From Dendrolimus kikuchii (taxonomy: Eukaryota; Arthropoda; Insecta; Lepidoptera; Lasiocampidae): a stretch of 64,000 bases of DNA. Shown here one piece after another: positions 11,345-21,965 of this stretch. Within the stretch, counting starts at the first letter, position 1; each line of letters starts with the position of its first letter. The position numbers were made by a program, and so were the translations under genes. The stretch spans positions 26,773,051 to 26,837,050 of the forward strand of contig CM034391.1 of NCBI GenBank assembly GCA_019925095.2, given 5' to 3'. A model generated the notes under the pieces. That model worked only from the letters and a program-made list of their open reading frames with translations. It was not told the origin of the DNA and did not search any database.

Positions 11345-11531
11345 GGGAAATAATACGGCACATATTGTGAATACCAGCAGAGTTTTATTCTAGACAATCA
11401 TACACGCATAGCGGATACTTAGATACCTAATAACAACCGACACTATGACGTTACTATATTATAATGTAGTTTAAATATAGAAGACCCTATGAAAAAAGGT
11501 TCTTGTTGAAATGACGAGGTTTATTTCAACA
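11345..11531 (-). repeat. Copia 3' LTR (left on + strand)
   Basis: On the - strand it begins TGTTGAAATAAACC, directly after the polypurine tract, and is complete at that inner end. Compared with the other LTR it lacks about 15 bases at its outer end, where CCAACA would be expected. Confidence 0.9.
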
Positions 11532-11544
11532 CTTCCCCTTAAAC
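11532..11544 (-). promoter_or_regulatory. Copia polypurine tract
   Basis: The - strand reads GTTTAAGGGGAAG and ends directly at the TGTTG start of the 3' LTR. Position and composition fit the plus-strand primer. Confidence 0.75.
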
Positions 11545-11705
11545 TGAAATCATTTCAACATAGTATTGTATGAACTATTCTCCAAATCAAAACATAATTA
11601 TACATAGTTCATGTTATAACCCTACAAGAAACAATAAACACGTATGTGGCATTACATAACTATATATACAATAAAAACTAAACATAGACCTCCTAAAAAA
11701 TGTTG

Positions 11706-14700
11706 TCATTCGCGTAAATAATATCCTCTCAAATTAAACTGACCTAAAAACATTGAAAACTTTACTCGCGGTAAAGGCTTTGTCAGAATATCCGCTAACA
11801 TTTTATCAGTTGACATAAACTTAATATTAATCAATTTTTTATTAACAATGTCACGAATAAAATGGTGTCTGACATCAATGTGTTTAGTTCGCGAATGCAA
11901 CATCGAATTCTTACTCAGCTTTTGTGCAGACTGGTTATCATTAAATAAGTTAATAACACAATCTAAATTTAAACATTCCTGTAGAAAAGTGCGTATAAAT
12001 AAACCCTCTTTGCATGCATCGGAAAGAGCCATGTATTCGGCCTCAGTACTAGACAATGCGACGGTTTTCTGCTTACGACTTTCCCAGCTGATGACTGAAT
12101 TCCCGATTTTATACACATAGCCAGTGTATGACTTCCGGTCTACTTCACATGACGCCCAGTCCGCGTCTACATAACCACATACTTCAAAGTTACCTTTGTC
12201 GTACACCAAACAATAATTGGTAGTACCCTTCAGATATCTTAAAACATGTTTAGCTGCCTTCCAGTGGATATCTGAATAACAGTCATTAAATTGACTTAAG
12301 AAACCAACCGCATGCGCTATGTCGGGTCTAGTACACACAGCGACATACATTAAACAGCCAATAAGATTTCTGTACTCACAATTTTCAAGCTTTGCTTCAG
12401 CTTTGGTAAGCTTCAAGCCAACCTCCATTGGAGTCGAAACAGGTTTGCAGTCAGCCATCTTAAATCTGTTCAAGATCCTAGTTATAAAGCTAGCCTGGTC
12501 GAGTGTGATTTTATTCTTCTGCCTGCAAACTCGCATTCCCAAAAATTCATGTACCTGACCTAAATCTTTTATTTCAAATTCTTCATTTAAACGCTTCTTT
12601 ATGTCATGTTTATCAGCATCTGAAGAAGTAAATAAAAGTATGTCATCAACATAAAGGGCTAAAATAGATAATCTACCTTGTAGATTTCTAAAGTATACGC
12701 AGGGCTCCACACTAGACCTTTTAAAACCCATTTTTGCTGTTAATACGGTATTAATTTTATCGTACCAACATTTTGCAGCTTGTTTCAAACCATAAATGGA
12801 TTTGTTTAACTTATAAACTTTGTGTTTATTCTCCCCCTTTAAAACAAATCCTTCTGGTTGTTCCATTATAACATTCTCTTTCAAATCTCCGTTCAAGAAT
12901 GCTGTCTTGACATCCATTTGGTCAATGTCAAGGTCTTTTATGGCTGCAATGGCAAACAACATCCTAATTGTCGAATGACGTACAACTGGTGCAAAAGTTT
13001 CCTGGTAATCGATACCATATTTTTGCGTGAAACCTTTCGCTACTAAACGCGCCTTATATTTTAATATATTTCCGTTAAGACCACGTTTAATCTTAAAAAC
13101 CCATTTGGATCTTACCGGTTTTTGTCCATCTTTCAGATCTGTCAACGTCCAACAATTGTTCTTTGCAAAAGAATCATATTCTTCCTGCATTGCCTCTCGC
13201 CAACGACCAGCATCCTTACCATTCAATGCTTGTTCCACTGTCAATGGCTCGTCATTATAACAGCATAATGCCATCGCCATATTTGCCAATTCAGTGGTAT
13301 TATTCAAGCTCACGAAATTTGAAGAATCCGTAACGTCTAAAGAAGATGACTCTGGAACGTATGTTTCATCCGAAGAATCATCGCAACTTACGATCGAGCT
13401 CACAGTTGCATCAGGCTCAAACGATTCATGTCCTCGCTCATCTGACCTGACGACAACCTGGTCACTCCCATTCTCATTTTCATTTATATTATTTACTTCC
13501 GAATTAGAAATAATGTTCATAATATTTGGTGTCAATAATTCATTACATGACGTATTTGACACATCTGTAACATTATTTTTCGAAATAAATTTATTTTCGA
13601 AAAAGTTTACATTTCTAGCCTTTATACAAGTAGGTAGATTTTCCGGATCCATCAACCTATATCCTTTGCTTTCCTCGCAGTATCCAACAAAAATATACCT
13701 TTTGGATTTGGGATCGAACTTTTTTGTGTTATGCACTAAAGCATAGGCCACACAACCAAACACCCGAAAATGACTTACATCAACCTTTTCGTTAGTCCAC
13801 TTTTCTTCTGGTGTTGATCCCATCACTGCCTTTGTAGGCGACCTATTCTTTATGTAAACTGCAGTTTGGACAGCCTCCGCCCAGAAGCGGTTATCCAAAC
13901 CTGCATCCTGCAGCATACACCGGGCTTTTTCAACAATTGTCCTATTAGCTCTTTCACTGACCCCATTCTGTTCAGGAGAATATGGAATAGTAGTTTCATG
14001 CTTTATCCCATGCTCTTTCAAAAAATTCTGAAACTGTTTATTAACATATTCAGTTCCATTATCGCTCCTTAGAACCTTAATTGTTTTGCCCGTTTGGTTT
14101 TCAACCAAGGATTTAAAAGTTTTAAAATAGGTAAAAACTTCATCCTTCCCTTTTAAAAAATAACAAAAAATCTTCCGAGAAAAATCGTCTATAAAAGTTA
14201 AAAAATATCTAGAACCTCCAAAAGACGCTTGTGGCATAGGCCCACATAAGTCTGTATGCACCAAGCCTAATATTTCCTTAGATCGACGTTTTGACTTTTT
14301 AGGAAAAGGTAATCGACATTGCTTACCCAGTACACATGACTCACATGGTAGGTAGGAACCTTCGTCATAATTAATGCCCGTTACCATCCCATTCTTCATG
14401 ATGTACATGCTTCTGGCATTGAGATGAGCAAGTCGTCTATGCCACGTTTCCCGCGAAGTCTTCTCACTAGGTGCGTTTGCCTCAGAGTCAGCGGCCAATG
14501 ATGCTTGACTTGCATCGCTTGAGCACGCATCCGACTGCGCAACTTCAGTCACCTGCGAAGTCAATAGAGTGTCTAAAACAGAAACTTTAGGCACGACTCT
14601 TTCCGTTGCAGCATTACATGTAAAATTATTACAAACATCAAGCTGATAGACATTATTTACATGGGTAGCCGTAGCTATGACCGTTCTACCACTAAGAATT

Positions 14701-15752
14701 ATACAGCCTTTCTTATTAAATTTAACATTAAAACCTTTCTTAGTTAATGCACTCACGGACAACAGACTTCCTACTAAACTAGGTACATAAAATACATGAC
14801 TTATCGTCTTTTCACCAGTTTTTAAATTAACTTTTACTTTACCAACACCGATTGCCGAAAGTTTATCACCGTTTGCCACATTCACTGGCACTGGTTCAAT
14901 AGGCAGGAAACTTATGTACAAATCTTTGTTATTTGTCATGTGTGACGTTGCTCCCGAGTCCACGTACCAGGTATTACTATTCAAAGCTACTGACATTGCC
15001 GTCAACATGCCTTTGCTTGTAGGCTTTCCTTGGAACGCTTTCTTATTTTTATGTTGTTGTTTAGAGACATTTTGTGGGCAATTTTTCTGCACGTGTCCAC
15101 TCTTATGACATTTATAACAAACAACCGTTTTCTTAGCAACCATAGCCGTCACCGTTTCACTACTGCCTGCGCGACGTTGTTCTTCTTGCAGCAACCTCGA
15201 CTTCACCAGCTCGCTTGACAACTTCATGTTGTTATTTTCTAATGTCATTATTAAGGGGTCATAATCGGATGGCAACCCGCTTAATATGATGACTGCAACA
15301 AAATCATCCTCCAAAGGTGATCCGATTTCGTCCAACTGTTGCACAACGTCGGTGACTTTGGACAAATATACGTCCATGCAATCGTGCTCATTCCTCTTTA
15401 TACTAAAGAGACTTCTCAATAAGCTCAGCCTTTTGCACAATCCTTTGCCTTGGAAAGCTTGTTCTAAATTATTCCAAGCTTCATGTGCGGTCTTTGCGTT
15501 GCGTACATGGCTATATACCGAGCTATGTACCGACAAGCAAATCTTAGCAAGAGCTTTTAGGTCCTTCTTCTCGTCCTTCACTTCCTTCGACTGCACACAC
15601 TCCCATAAATCCTCATGGATGAGTACCATGCGCATCGCAAACTTCCAGTTGTGGTAGTCATTGATACCACTCAGTTTTTCCACAGGAATTGACGAGACTC
15701 CACTGCCGCTAGCCATTGTTTCGTGCGTAGTAATTTCGACGCGAAACTTCAA
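11706..15752 (-). CDS. Copia gag-pol polyprotein, intact 1348 residues
   Basis: One uninterrupted frame in Copia order. A gag domain at about 20-190 is followed by a zinc knuckle CYKCHKSGHVQKNC (about 212-225). The aspartic protease has WYVDSGATSHM (about 262). Integrase has an HHCC start (WHRRLAHL ... CESCVLGK, about 435-475) and a catalytic triad in HTDLCGP, RSDNGTEY and NGVSERANRT. Reverse transcriptase has YVDD (about 1038). RNase H has GYVDADWAS, SSTEAEYMA and NDNQSAQ. All key residues are present, so the protein looks functional. The annotated ATG is the first; the second Met (residue 13, MASGSG) is a plausible real start. Confidence 0.97.
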   Translation of the reverse strand: MKFRVEITTHETMASGSGVSSIPVEKLSGINDYHNWKFAMRMVLIHEDLWECVQSKEVKDEKKDLKALAKICLSVHSSVYSHVRNAKTAHEAWNNLEQAFQGKGLCKRLSLLRSLFSIKRNEHDCMDVYLSKVTDVVQQLDEIGSPLEDDFVAVIILSGLPSDYDPLIMTLENNNMKLSSELVKSRLLQEEQRRAGSSETVTAMVAKKTVVCYKCHKSGHVQKNCPQNVSKQQHKNKKAFQGKPTSKGMLTAMSVALNSNTWYVDSGATSHMTNNKDLYISFLPIEPVPVNVANGDKLSAIGVGKVKVNLKTGEKTISHVFYVPSLVGSLLSVSALTKKGFNVKFNKKGCIILSGRTVIATATHVNNVYQLDVCNNFTCNAATERVVPKVSVLDTLLTSQVTEVAQSDACSSDASQASLAADSEANAPSEKTSRETWHRRLAHLNARSMYIMKNGMVTGINYDEGSYLPCESCVLGKQCRLPFPKKSKRRSKEILGLVHTDLCGPMPQASFGGSRYFLTFIDDFSRKIFCYFLKGKDEVFTYFKTFKSLVENQTGKTIKVLRSDNGTEYVNKQFQNFLKEHGIKHETTIPYSPEQNGVSERANRTIVEKARCMLQDAGLDNRFWAEAVQTAVYIKNRSPTKAVMGSTPEEKWTNEKVDVSHFRVFGCVAYALVHNTKKFDPKSKRYIFVGYCEESKGYRLMDPENLPTCIKARNVNFFENKFISKNNVTDVSNTSCNELLTPNIMNIISNSEVNNINENENGSDQVVVRSDERGHESFEPDATVSSIVSCDDSSDETYVPESSSLDVTDSSNFVSLNNTTELANMAMALCCYNDEPLTVEQALNGKDAGRWREAMQEEYDSFAKNNCWTLTDLKDGQKPVRSKWVFKIKRGLNGNILKYKARLVAKGFTQKYGIDYQETFAPVVRHSTIRMLFAIAAIKDLDIDQMDVKTAFLNGDLKENVIMEQPEGFVLKGENKHKVYKLNKSIYGLKQAAKCWYDKINTVLTAKMGFKRSSVEPCVYFRNLQGRLSILALYVDDILLFTSSDADKHDIKKRLNEEFEIKDLGQVHEFLGMRVCRQKNKITLDQASFITRILNRFKMADCKPVSTPMEVGLKLTKAEAKLENCEYRNLIGCLMYVAVCTRPDIAHAVGFLSQFNDCYSDIHWKAAKHVLRYLKGTTNYCLVYDKGNFEVCGYVDADWASCEVDRKSYTGYVYKIGNSVISWESRKQKTVALSSTEAEYMALSDACKEGLFIRTFLQECLNLDCVINLFNDNQSAQKLSKNSMLHSRTKHIDVRHHFIRDIVNKKLINIKFMSTDKMLADILTKPLPRVKFSMFLGQFNLRGYYLRE

Positions 15753-15806
15753 AATATTATATTTTGGCTTTCTTTATGCGTATTAATTGTCTGCGCGTGA
15801 TCCGTT

Positions 15807-15820
15807 CTGGGCCCATAACC
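15807..15820 (-). promoter_or_regulatory. Copia primer-binding site (half initiator tRNA-Met type)
   Basis: The + strand reads CTGGGCCCATAACC, identical to the anticodon arm of eukaryotic initiator tRNA-Met, so the - strand is its complement. It immediately follows the 5' LTR end. Priming by an internal tRNA-iMet fragment is known for Drosophila copia. Confidence 0.8.
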
Positions 15821-16015
15821 TGTTGGTTATGGACCGGGAAATAATACGGCACATATTGTGAATACCAGCAGAGTTTTATTCTAGACAATCATACACGCAT
15901 AGCGGATACTTAGATACCTAATAACAACCGACACTATGACGTTACTATATTATAATGTAGTTTAAATATAGAAGACCCTATGAAAAAAGGTTCTTGTTGA
16001 AATGACAAGGTTTAT
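15821..16015 (-). repeat. Copia 5' LTR (right on + strand)
   Basis: The inner end reads CCATAACCAACA on the - strand, just before the primer-binding site. TGTTG...CAACA would be the short inverted termini. The outer end lacks the first 7 bases (TGTTGAA) seen in the other copy. Confidence 0.88.
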
Positions 16016-16298
16016 GGACTGATGACAATGAATATCAATAAAACCAAAAATTTACTCTCTCTCACATCAAAAATATTTTTTCATTTCTGTCTGAGAGACA
16101 TCAAACGAAATTTATGACGTCAAACAATAATTTTTCCAATAAAACAAGTACAACTAGTCCAATTGGAATCCGGCCAAATTGATTCCAATCCAAATTAATT
16201 CCAATCAAGACGAAGAAAAAAATATATTTAAAAACAGTAAAATGCAATTCGAGTATTGACAGATTTGAGTTTTATTATAAGCGACCATACACATTTGA
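16016..16298. other. Intron sequence right of Copia
   Basis: Contains two TTGGAATC/CCAATTTG-like short direct repeats (16160-16210) and no gene. It does not continue the coding fragment left of Copia. Confidence 0.4.
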
Positions 16299-16609
16299 TC
16301 CGTGCAGGAACGGAGAAAGAATACAATTTCCTGCGGCCGGGCAGCTTGTCGTAAGAGGCGACTAAACAACCCACAGCCAGGTAGGGTATTTGCTCGACTG
16401 GATGGCGACCAGCACTGGTCTAGAGTATGCCGCCATAAAAACCTTGTGTTGTGTTCCGGCATTAGTGACCAGGTTCCAGTCTCCTTTAAGAGAGCAGAAG
16501 CGCATTTGTAGCACCTTTGGTGTTGCAAATTTCCAATAGGCGATGGTAAACGCTTTTCATCAAGTGGGCCGTCTGCCTGTCTGCTGATCTCCTGCAATAA
16601 AAACAAAAC
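16299..16609 (+). repeat. Repeat A, full-length
   Basis: TCCGTGCAGG start, AATAAAAACAAAA tail. Small deletion of GGT at the GTGGTAGGG site. Confidence 0.9.
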
Positions 16610-16638
16610 ATACTCCTTTCCATTGAACGTTGGCACTT

Positions 16639-16665
16639 GGAGGGGGGAAGGGGGGATGGGGGGGG
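16639..16665 (+). other. G-rich tract, possible G-quadruplex
   Basis: Runs of 6, 6 and 8 G separated by two bases (AA, AT), enough for four G-tracts on the + strand. It makes the complementary frame Pro-rich, which is not evidence of a gene. Confidence 0.5.
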
Positions 16666-16745
16666 CAAGGAGTCTAACGAGTGTGATCAGCTGTGACAAA
16701 GAGGGCGAGGGGTCAAAATTCATGAAATTCCTGTGACTTTGAATT
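16666..16745 (+). repeat. Short dispersed repeat (CAGCTGTGACAA)
   Basis: AGTGTGATCAGCTGTGACAA ... GGGTCAAAATTCATGAAATT, matched at 38398-38470. Confidence 0.55.
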
Positions 16746-16749
16746 TGTG

Positions 16750-16980
16750 GTTTTATTTTTTTTATTGCAGGAGTTCAGCAGACAGGCAGACGGCCCACTT
16801 GATTGAAAGCGGTTACCATTGCCTAAGGACATTTTCAACAGCAAAGTTGCTACAAATGCGCTGCTGCTCTCTTAAGGGAGACTGGAACCTGGTCACTTAT
16901 TCCGGAACACAACTCAAGGTTGTTATGGCGACATACTTTAGACCAGGGTTGATAGCCATCCAGTCAGGCAAATGCCCTGG
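16750..16980 (-). repeat. Repeat A, short form
   Basis: Breaks off at AAATGCCCTGG, within the recurrent short-form zone. A LINE C-terminus follows immediately. Confidence 0.85.
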
Positions 16981-16982
16981 CA

Positions 16983-17300
16983 ATAAAGCTCAGCGACAAA
17001 ATCACCTCAACAGAGATACGACAGAAATCCAAAGTTCCTGACATACTCATCCGTATTGACCATCTAAAATGGGGCTGGACTGCACACATGTTACGATGCA
17101 GAGCGAACAAATGGAGCCAACAGGTCATGTTATGGTATGCAAGGGATGGTGCAAGAGTACGGAAGCGTCCACTAAGAAGATGGGTAGATGATCTTCCCCT
17201 AGACCTGGGACCGTTGGACAAGAGTCCCGGCAGACAGAGAGTAATGGAAGCAGATGGAGGAGGCCTCAAGCGACACAAGGACCTAAGAGACATTTTATAA
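16983..17300 (+). pseudogene. Non-LTR reverse transcriptase C-terminus
   Basis: The frame encodes KVPDILIRIDHLKWGWTAHM, NKWSQQVMLWYARDGARVRK and RPLRRWVDDL, ending at TAA. The LKWxWxxHMLR ... RPxxRWxDD pattern is the standard end of a non-LTR reverse transcriptase. It directly follows a truncated repeat A copy. Confidence 0.72.
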
Positions 17301-17303
17301 ACC

Positions 17304-18090
17304 ACTAGCTGTGCCCGCGACGTCGTCCGCGTGGAATTTGTTTTCAAAACCCTCCGATTTTGAAACATTCTTCATTAGTGCTCCGCTCCTATTGGTCTTA
17401 GCGTGATGATATGTAGCCTATAGACTTCCTCGATAAATGGGCTATACAACACTGAAAGAATTATTCAAATCAGACCAGTAGTTCCTGAGATTAGCGCTTT
17501 CAATCAAACAATATTAGTATAGTATAGTAGGCTATAACACTAATACCTACATTTTAAATATCGCGATATCTTTTGAATGAAAAGTCCGAATTGAATAATT
17601 CAAAAAGTTCTAGAAAGGTATTGAATTCGTTTTGAATACGGAGTAATTTATTTTGATAAGGATTAATACCAAGGTCCAAAATAAAGAGTTTTTGAAGCGA
17701 CGGCATTTTAATTATTTAAAAAAATAAAAGAAAACACTTTTTGTGAGATAACTACAACAGTTAGACATATGGTTACGCAGTATTTTTTGTAGACAATTAT
17801 ATGTTCTGCAAAGTGGTAGTACATTGTTTTGTTCTATAATCAATAGTTTTCGCAGCGCACGCCATGTAAGGATTTTTTCGGGTCATTTTTTTACACCTTG
17901 GGTTACATTATTGGACTTTTAGTAAGGATCCCTAATTTTTTGAAAATATAATATAGCCTATTGCCTTCCTAGATAAATGTACTATTCAACACTGAAAGAA
18001 TTTTTCAAATCGGACCCGCGGTTCCTGAGATTAGCGCGTTTAAACAAACAAACAAACAAGCACTCTTCAGTTTTATAATATTAGTATAGA
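17304..18090 (+). repeat. Long dispersed repeat, first copy of a direct pair
   Basis: Opens ACTAGCTGTGCCCGCGACGT and closes TTTATAATATTAGTATAGAT. It is largely alignable with 31039-31833. The two ends resemble a shorter repeat present at 54552-54796, suggesting a short unit enlarged by internal sequence. No coding capacity. Confidence 0.7.
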
Positions 18091-18377
18091 TAGACCAAAC
18101 AAAGAGGAACTAGCTCGGAACAAAAGGCTACATCATCAACAATAGTAACCGAAGGCAAAACAGTAACTTTGGAAGTATAAAATAAATAAAGTAATTGACT
18201 CGGGCAAATCCCTCGCCTGATCCCAAAAGAATAATAAAAAAAATAATTAATAAGAACGTTGGAGTTCTGTAGTCAAAAAATAACCAATATCTTTGCTATA
18301 TAGGTTTAAACAATTTCACAAAAGTTAATGTACAACATCGCGAGAAAAAATCTAATTTTAAAAATCAACTAAAAAAT

Positions 18378-18587
18378 TAAGGCTACGACACACCTTCCAT
18401 GATCATATTGATCGTGTACTAGCAGAAGGTGATATCAGGAGCCTTAAGAACAGACGAGCGTGCATGACAAGAGCTATGAATGTCAAAGAAGCAAGTGAGG
18501 TGTGTAAGAATAAGCTTGAACAGCGCTCTGTTGTTCGTGCCTACCCCGCAAGGGAACTGACGTGAAGTTATCTATGTATGTGTATGT
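18378..18587 (+). mobile_element. Short LINE-T tail
   Basis: Begins at GGCTACGACACACCTTCCAT and ends TATGTATGTGTATGT. Near-perfect target duplication AACTAAAAAAT / AACTTAAAAAT (18367-18377, 18588-18598). Confidence 0.8.
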
Positions 18588-19024
18588 AACTTAAAAATCG
18601 ACAAGACTTTAACAGAGTTTAATCAAATAGTCCCCCTCGAAGTTCCAAAAGTATGTCGTACATGCGAAAAATGTCTCGCAACACGTAAGTGATGAAAGCT
18701 GACAACGGCGTGTGATGAGAAAACTTGGCCGGGACAATTTAATAACCGCGCCCCGGCGAAAGAACAACGGCTGATACGAAATCATTTTGACAACGTTATA
18801 AGATGTTATGGGTGTTGGAAGTATTATATATACCTTTTGAGGCATAAAGACATAGCACAAAGTATTAGAAATAAGTTTGGAAAAAATTTATAACTAAAAG
18901 TAGGTAATAGTACTATTGGTGGCAGTTGCTTCTTCTTTGGAAATGAAATTTGATATAAATTGGACTGTATGATTATTATTAAACTATTTATATAACTTAG
19001 AATATATATAAAGAAGTACGTAAT
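18588..19024. other. Intron sequence
   Basis: No gene or recognised repeat. Confidence 0.45.
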
Positions 19025-19600
19025 GACAAATTATGCGAGAGAGCCGAGAGAGATTGGTAAGTCGTCAATGAGAATTATATTAAGAACAATAAATTTTAAG
19101 ATGGAGCTGGACCCAGCTAAATAGCCGCAGATGGCTGTTTCAGCGATACCGGACTTTGGGGGCTTCCCGACTCCGTGGGAGCGGAGGCGTTCAACCCGCA
19201 AGCAGCGCGCTCGAGGAGGCACCTCCTGTGAGGTTCGACCTCAGCTCGACCGCTGCGGGGGATTGACTCTATATTGAGATTTAGCCGTAAAAGGCTGAAT
19301 AAGCTAAGCCAACAGGCTGAAGTGATTATTTGGCGACCAATTATCGACTCCGCCGGCGGAGCCAATCCTAGTCTATCATTACTACCGCTTCGCAATGTGT
19401 TATAACTGGAGGAGAAGAAGCGGCGGAAAAAGAATAATAAATTGCTTCCAAGGCCGCTCCTATATGCCGCGTACCGTCCGACGCCTAGCTGCTAATTGTG
19501 CGAGCTATCGACGTCGTCGGTATGCGGGGCGCGGAGAGTAGGTGTGCTCCTGCAGGCGGGTCAGGGGGGTGTTCTTTGTCCGCAACAAGTACAAAATATG
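19025..19600. repeat. GC-rich dispersed repeat
   Basis: Markedly GC-rich against its flanks. The part 19460-19560 (ATGCCGCGTACCGTCCGACG, CTAGCTGCTAATTGTGCGAG) recurs in reverse at 58600-58715. The frame there reads RTVRRLAANCASY in both. Likely a transposable element fragment; no recognised domain. Confidence 0.5.
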
Positions 19601-20239
19601 TAATCATAAAATTAGTAGTAGTGGAAATAATGTAAGAAGGGAAATAGATAAGAAAAGTAAGAAGTAGTATAAAAGTAGATATAACGTTAAAATATATACT
19701 AAAACCCTAAGCTTGTAACTCTAGTATAAGCAACATTGTAATATCCGTAAGGGTCAAGTAAGTTTAAAAAAAAAATACAAAAGACAAAAAAGATAAATAT
19801 AAAAAATATACGTAAGAGATAAAAATAAATAAAAAGTTAAAAAAGTACGGACAATCAAGTTGGTCCGAAGAGAGAGGAAAAAAAACCTTCTGAGGCAGCA
19901 ATTCTTATTACAAGATTTATCTTGCAATGAAACTAGCATTGTTCTTTGTAGTATTGTTTAGCTCGAATTTTGTGAGCTGAATTTGAACGAGTTCCTTTAA
20001 ACTTACCTACTATTTCGAAATATATATAATTATGCTGATAACAACATATAAATAAAAAAGAAAATAAACAAAAAAGGAAGACATTAAAATAAAATTTTCT
20101 TTTTAAGGCTTGTAGTGACGCTAATGTCTAAAGGATTTTTCGGTACTGATTTTTCGGACGATAGAGAGAATTCCATAAATGCGGTCGTTTTTAGGTGCAC
20201 TCTTATTTTATTATGAATAAAATAAAGTATTTTATTTAT

Positions 20240-20245
<6 letters not shown>
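19601..20245. other. AT-rich intron sequence
   Basis: A-rich + strand. Open frames on the other strand are low-complexity. Confidence 0.5.

Positions 20246-20318
<73 letters not shown>
20246..20318. repeat. TA dinucleotide microsatellite
   Basis: About 36 uninterrupted TA units. Confidence 0.95.
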
Positions 20319-20321
<3 letters not shown>

Positions 20322-20408
20322 AAGGAGAATCCATTGATAAGCCTCCACAGATGGGGGAAAATAAATAAATTAATGTTTGAAATAAGGTTAAAAAAATAAT
20401 TATAAACT

Positions 20409-20411
<3 letters not shown>

Positions 20412-20480
<69 letters not shown>
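20412..20480. repeat. TA dinucleotide microsatellite
   Basis: About 34 AT units, 93 bp after the first TA tract. Assembly length here may be unreliable. Confidence 0.95.
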
Positions 20481-20484
<4 letters not shown>

Positions 20485-20568
20485 GTCGAGCTAGAAACTA
20501 ATTATGATCAGTATAGAAACGCCCCGAAAATCATATACTAACCAAGTCGTCAGCACAAGGTCACACAA

Positions 20569-20790
20569 TATAATCATAATATTATATATCGCACTCTTAA
20601 AATTATAGAGACCTAAAGCAAAATTTTGATTATAATAAAATATAATTTATTTTTATAAAAAAAAGAAAATATAATATTTTATTATAATTAAAATTTTGCT
20701 TTATGTCTCTATAAATTTAAGGATGCGATCATAATATTATATATCACACCCTTAAGCTTATAGAGACCTAAAGCAAAATATTGATTAATT
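20569..20790. repeat. AT-rich inverted repeat
   Basis: TTATAGAGACCTAAAGCAAA (20603) faces TTTGCTTTATGTCTCTATAA (20694). A third copy of the first arm follows at about 20759. Probably a MITE-like hairpin element. Confidence 0.55.
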
Positions 20791-21373
20791 GAATTTAAAC
20801 GTCTATCACATAAAAATAAGGTACAAAATTGAATAACTTAATATTTTTGATTACGTGTCTATAATTCTAAGGATCGTATCAAACGTAATAAAACAAAATT
20901 ATTTATTTCTCTCTTACAAGGATATAAATTTTTGTTAAACTGTTTTGATTAAACTTGAATGATATAATGAATTTTTTTCTTAACTGAAAATAACTGTAGA
21001 AAAATTACGAAAAAACCTAGTTACGTCTTATATCATGAAGATTTATGATATTTTTTTGGTAAATTATTGATCGGTAGATACCAACGAAAAGTAGTTTTGT
21101 TTGCACACCGCTTTCTACTTTTCGCAGCAACAGGTACCTTAATCAAATCAATCTTTATTCATAAGAAACATGAATATAAGTCTTACAATTACGATCTGAG
21201 TTAGATTCAGTTCCTTTGGACTTAAAACTTTGCAATTTTGCATGTTTATACAATCTTAATGACAATACACGAAAAAAATACACATTTTTTTAAAAGTGTT
21301 ACAGTAAAAATATACAACATACCTAGCGTAAACTAAAAAATAAATTATTTTAAAATATAAATTTAGAATATAT
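20791..21373. other. Intron sequence
   Basis: AT-rich. Nothing recognised apart from the inverted repeat to its left. Confidence 0.45.
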
Positions 21374-21803
21374 TGTTACGAGTTATGGGACTCGAATTAA
21401 AATGCCGTTGGAATTACTATAGAATTTATTAGAACTATACAAACACGTATAACACAGGTACAAATATAACCGGATGCAATAAGTCTAAATGTAATGCACA
21501 ATTAAAAAACGCGCAAAGTCCGTCACTAAATGTACACACGTCTTGCCTCGCTTGTGTTATCGCTTTGCCTGCCCCGCTCTCTCTACCCTGCCGTCGTTTT
21601 ATACTTCATAAATACAAGTGTGCCCGTATATGATATCGTCGACTTAATTTTCTAGAAATCGTAATCCGCACACCTGGTTAATTATGCCTGCAAACGGCCA
21701 TAAACGAGTATAATAGGCTGTTCTACACAACAACCAATAAATAAATAAACAAAAGAAGACAGTTATAAAGGTAATTTGTCTTTGTCGGGGGCTAAGTTGT
21801 AAT
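21374..21803 (-). repeat. LTR of TGTTAC...GTAACA family
   Basis: Starts TGTTACGAGTTATGGG and ends GCTAAGTTGTAA with the last bases lost. Shares AATTAAAATGCCGTTGGAAT and CGCGCAAAGTCCGTCACTA with the other copies. Confidence 0.75.
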
Positions 21804-21850
21804 TTACTTAAAGTCGTACTGACATAAACATTGAACACAATGTAACCTGA

Positions 21851-21952
21851 ATGTCAAAGAACCAAGTGAGGTGTGTAAGAATAAGCCTGAATGGCTCTCT
21901 GTTGTTCGTGCCTACCCCGCAAGGGAACTGGCGTGAAGTTATGTATGTATGT
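21851..21952 (+). mobile_element. Very short LINE-T insertion (102 bp)
   Basis: Only the last 100 bases of the element. Perfect 13 bp target duplication ACAATGTAACCTG (21838-21850, 21953-21965). An extreme 5' truncation. Confidence 0.88.
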
Positions 21953-21965
21953 ACAATGTAACCTG

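Larger units (their letters stand above)
11345..16015 (-). mobile_element. Copia (Ty1/Copia) LTR retrotransposon, apparently young
   Basis: Two LTRs flank one long polyprotein frame on the - strand, with a primer-binding site after the 5' LTR and a polypurine tract before the 3' LTR. The 180 positions present in both LTRs differ only once (g/a at 11516 versus 16007), implying a recent insertion or gene conversion. Both outer LTR tips are missing and no target duplication is visible. It lies antisense in a neuroligin intron. Its left edge abuts a fragment of the unclassified PD...D coding family. Confidence 0.95.

Noticed and set aside
13294..13746. 150-codon + strand frame inside Copia
   Set aside because: Reverse-strand shadow of the polyprotein.
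16205..16723. 172-codon - strand frame, Pro-rich start
   Set aside because: Made from a G-run tract, a short dispersed repeat and an antisense reading of repeat A. Not a gene.
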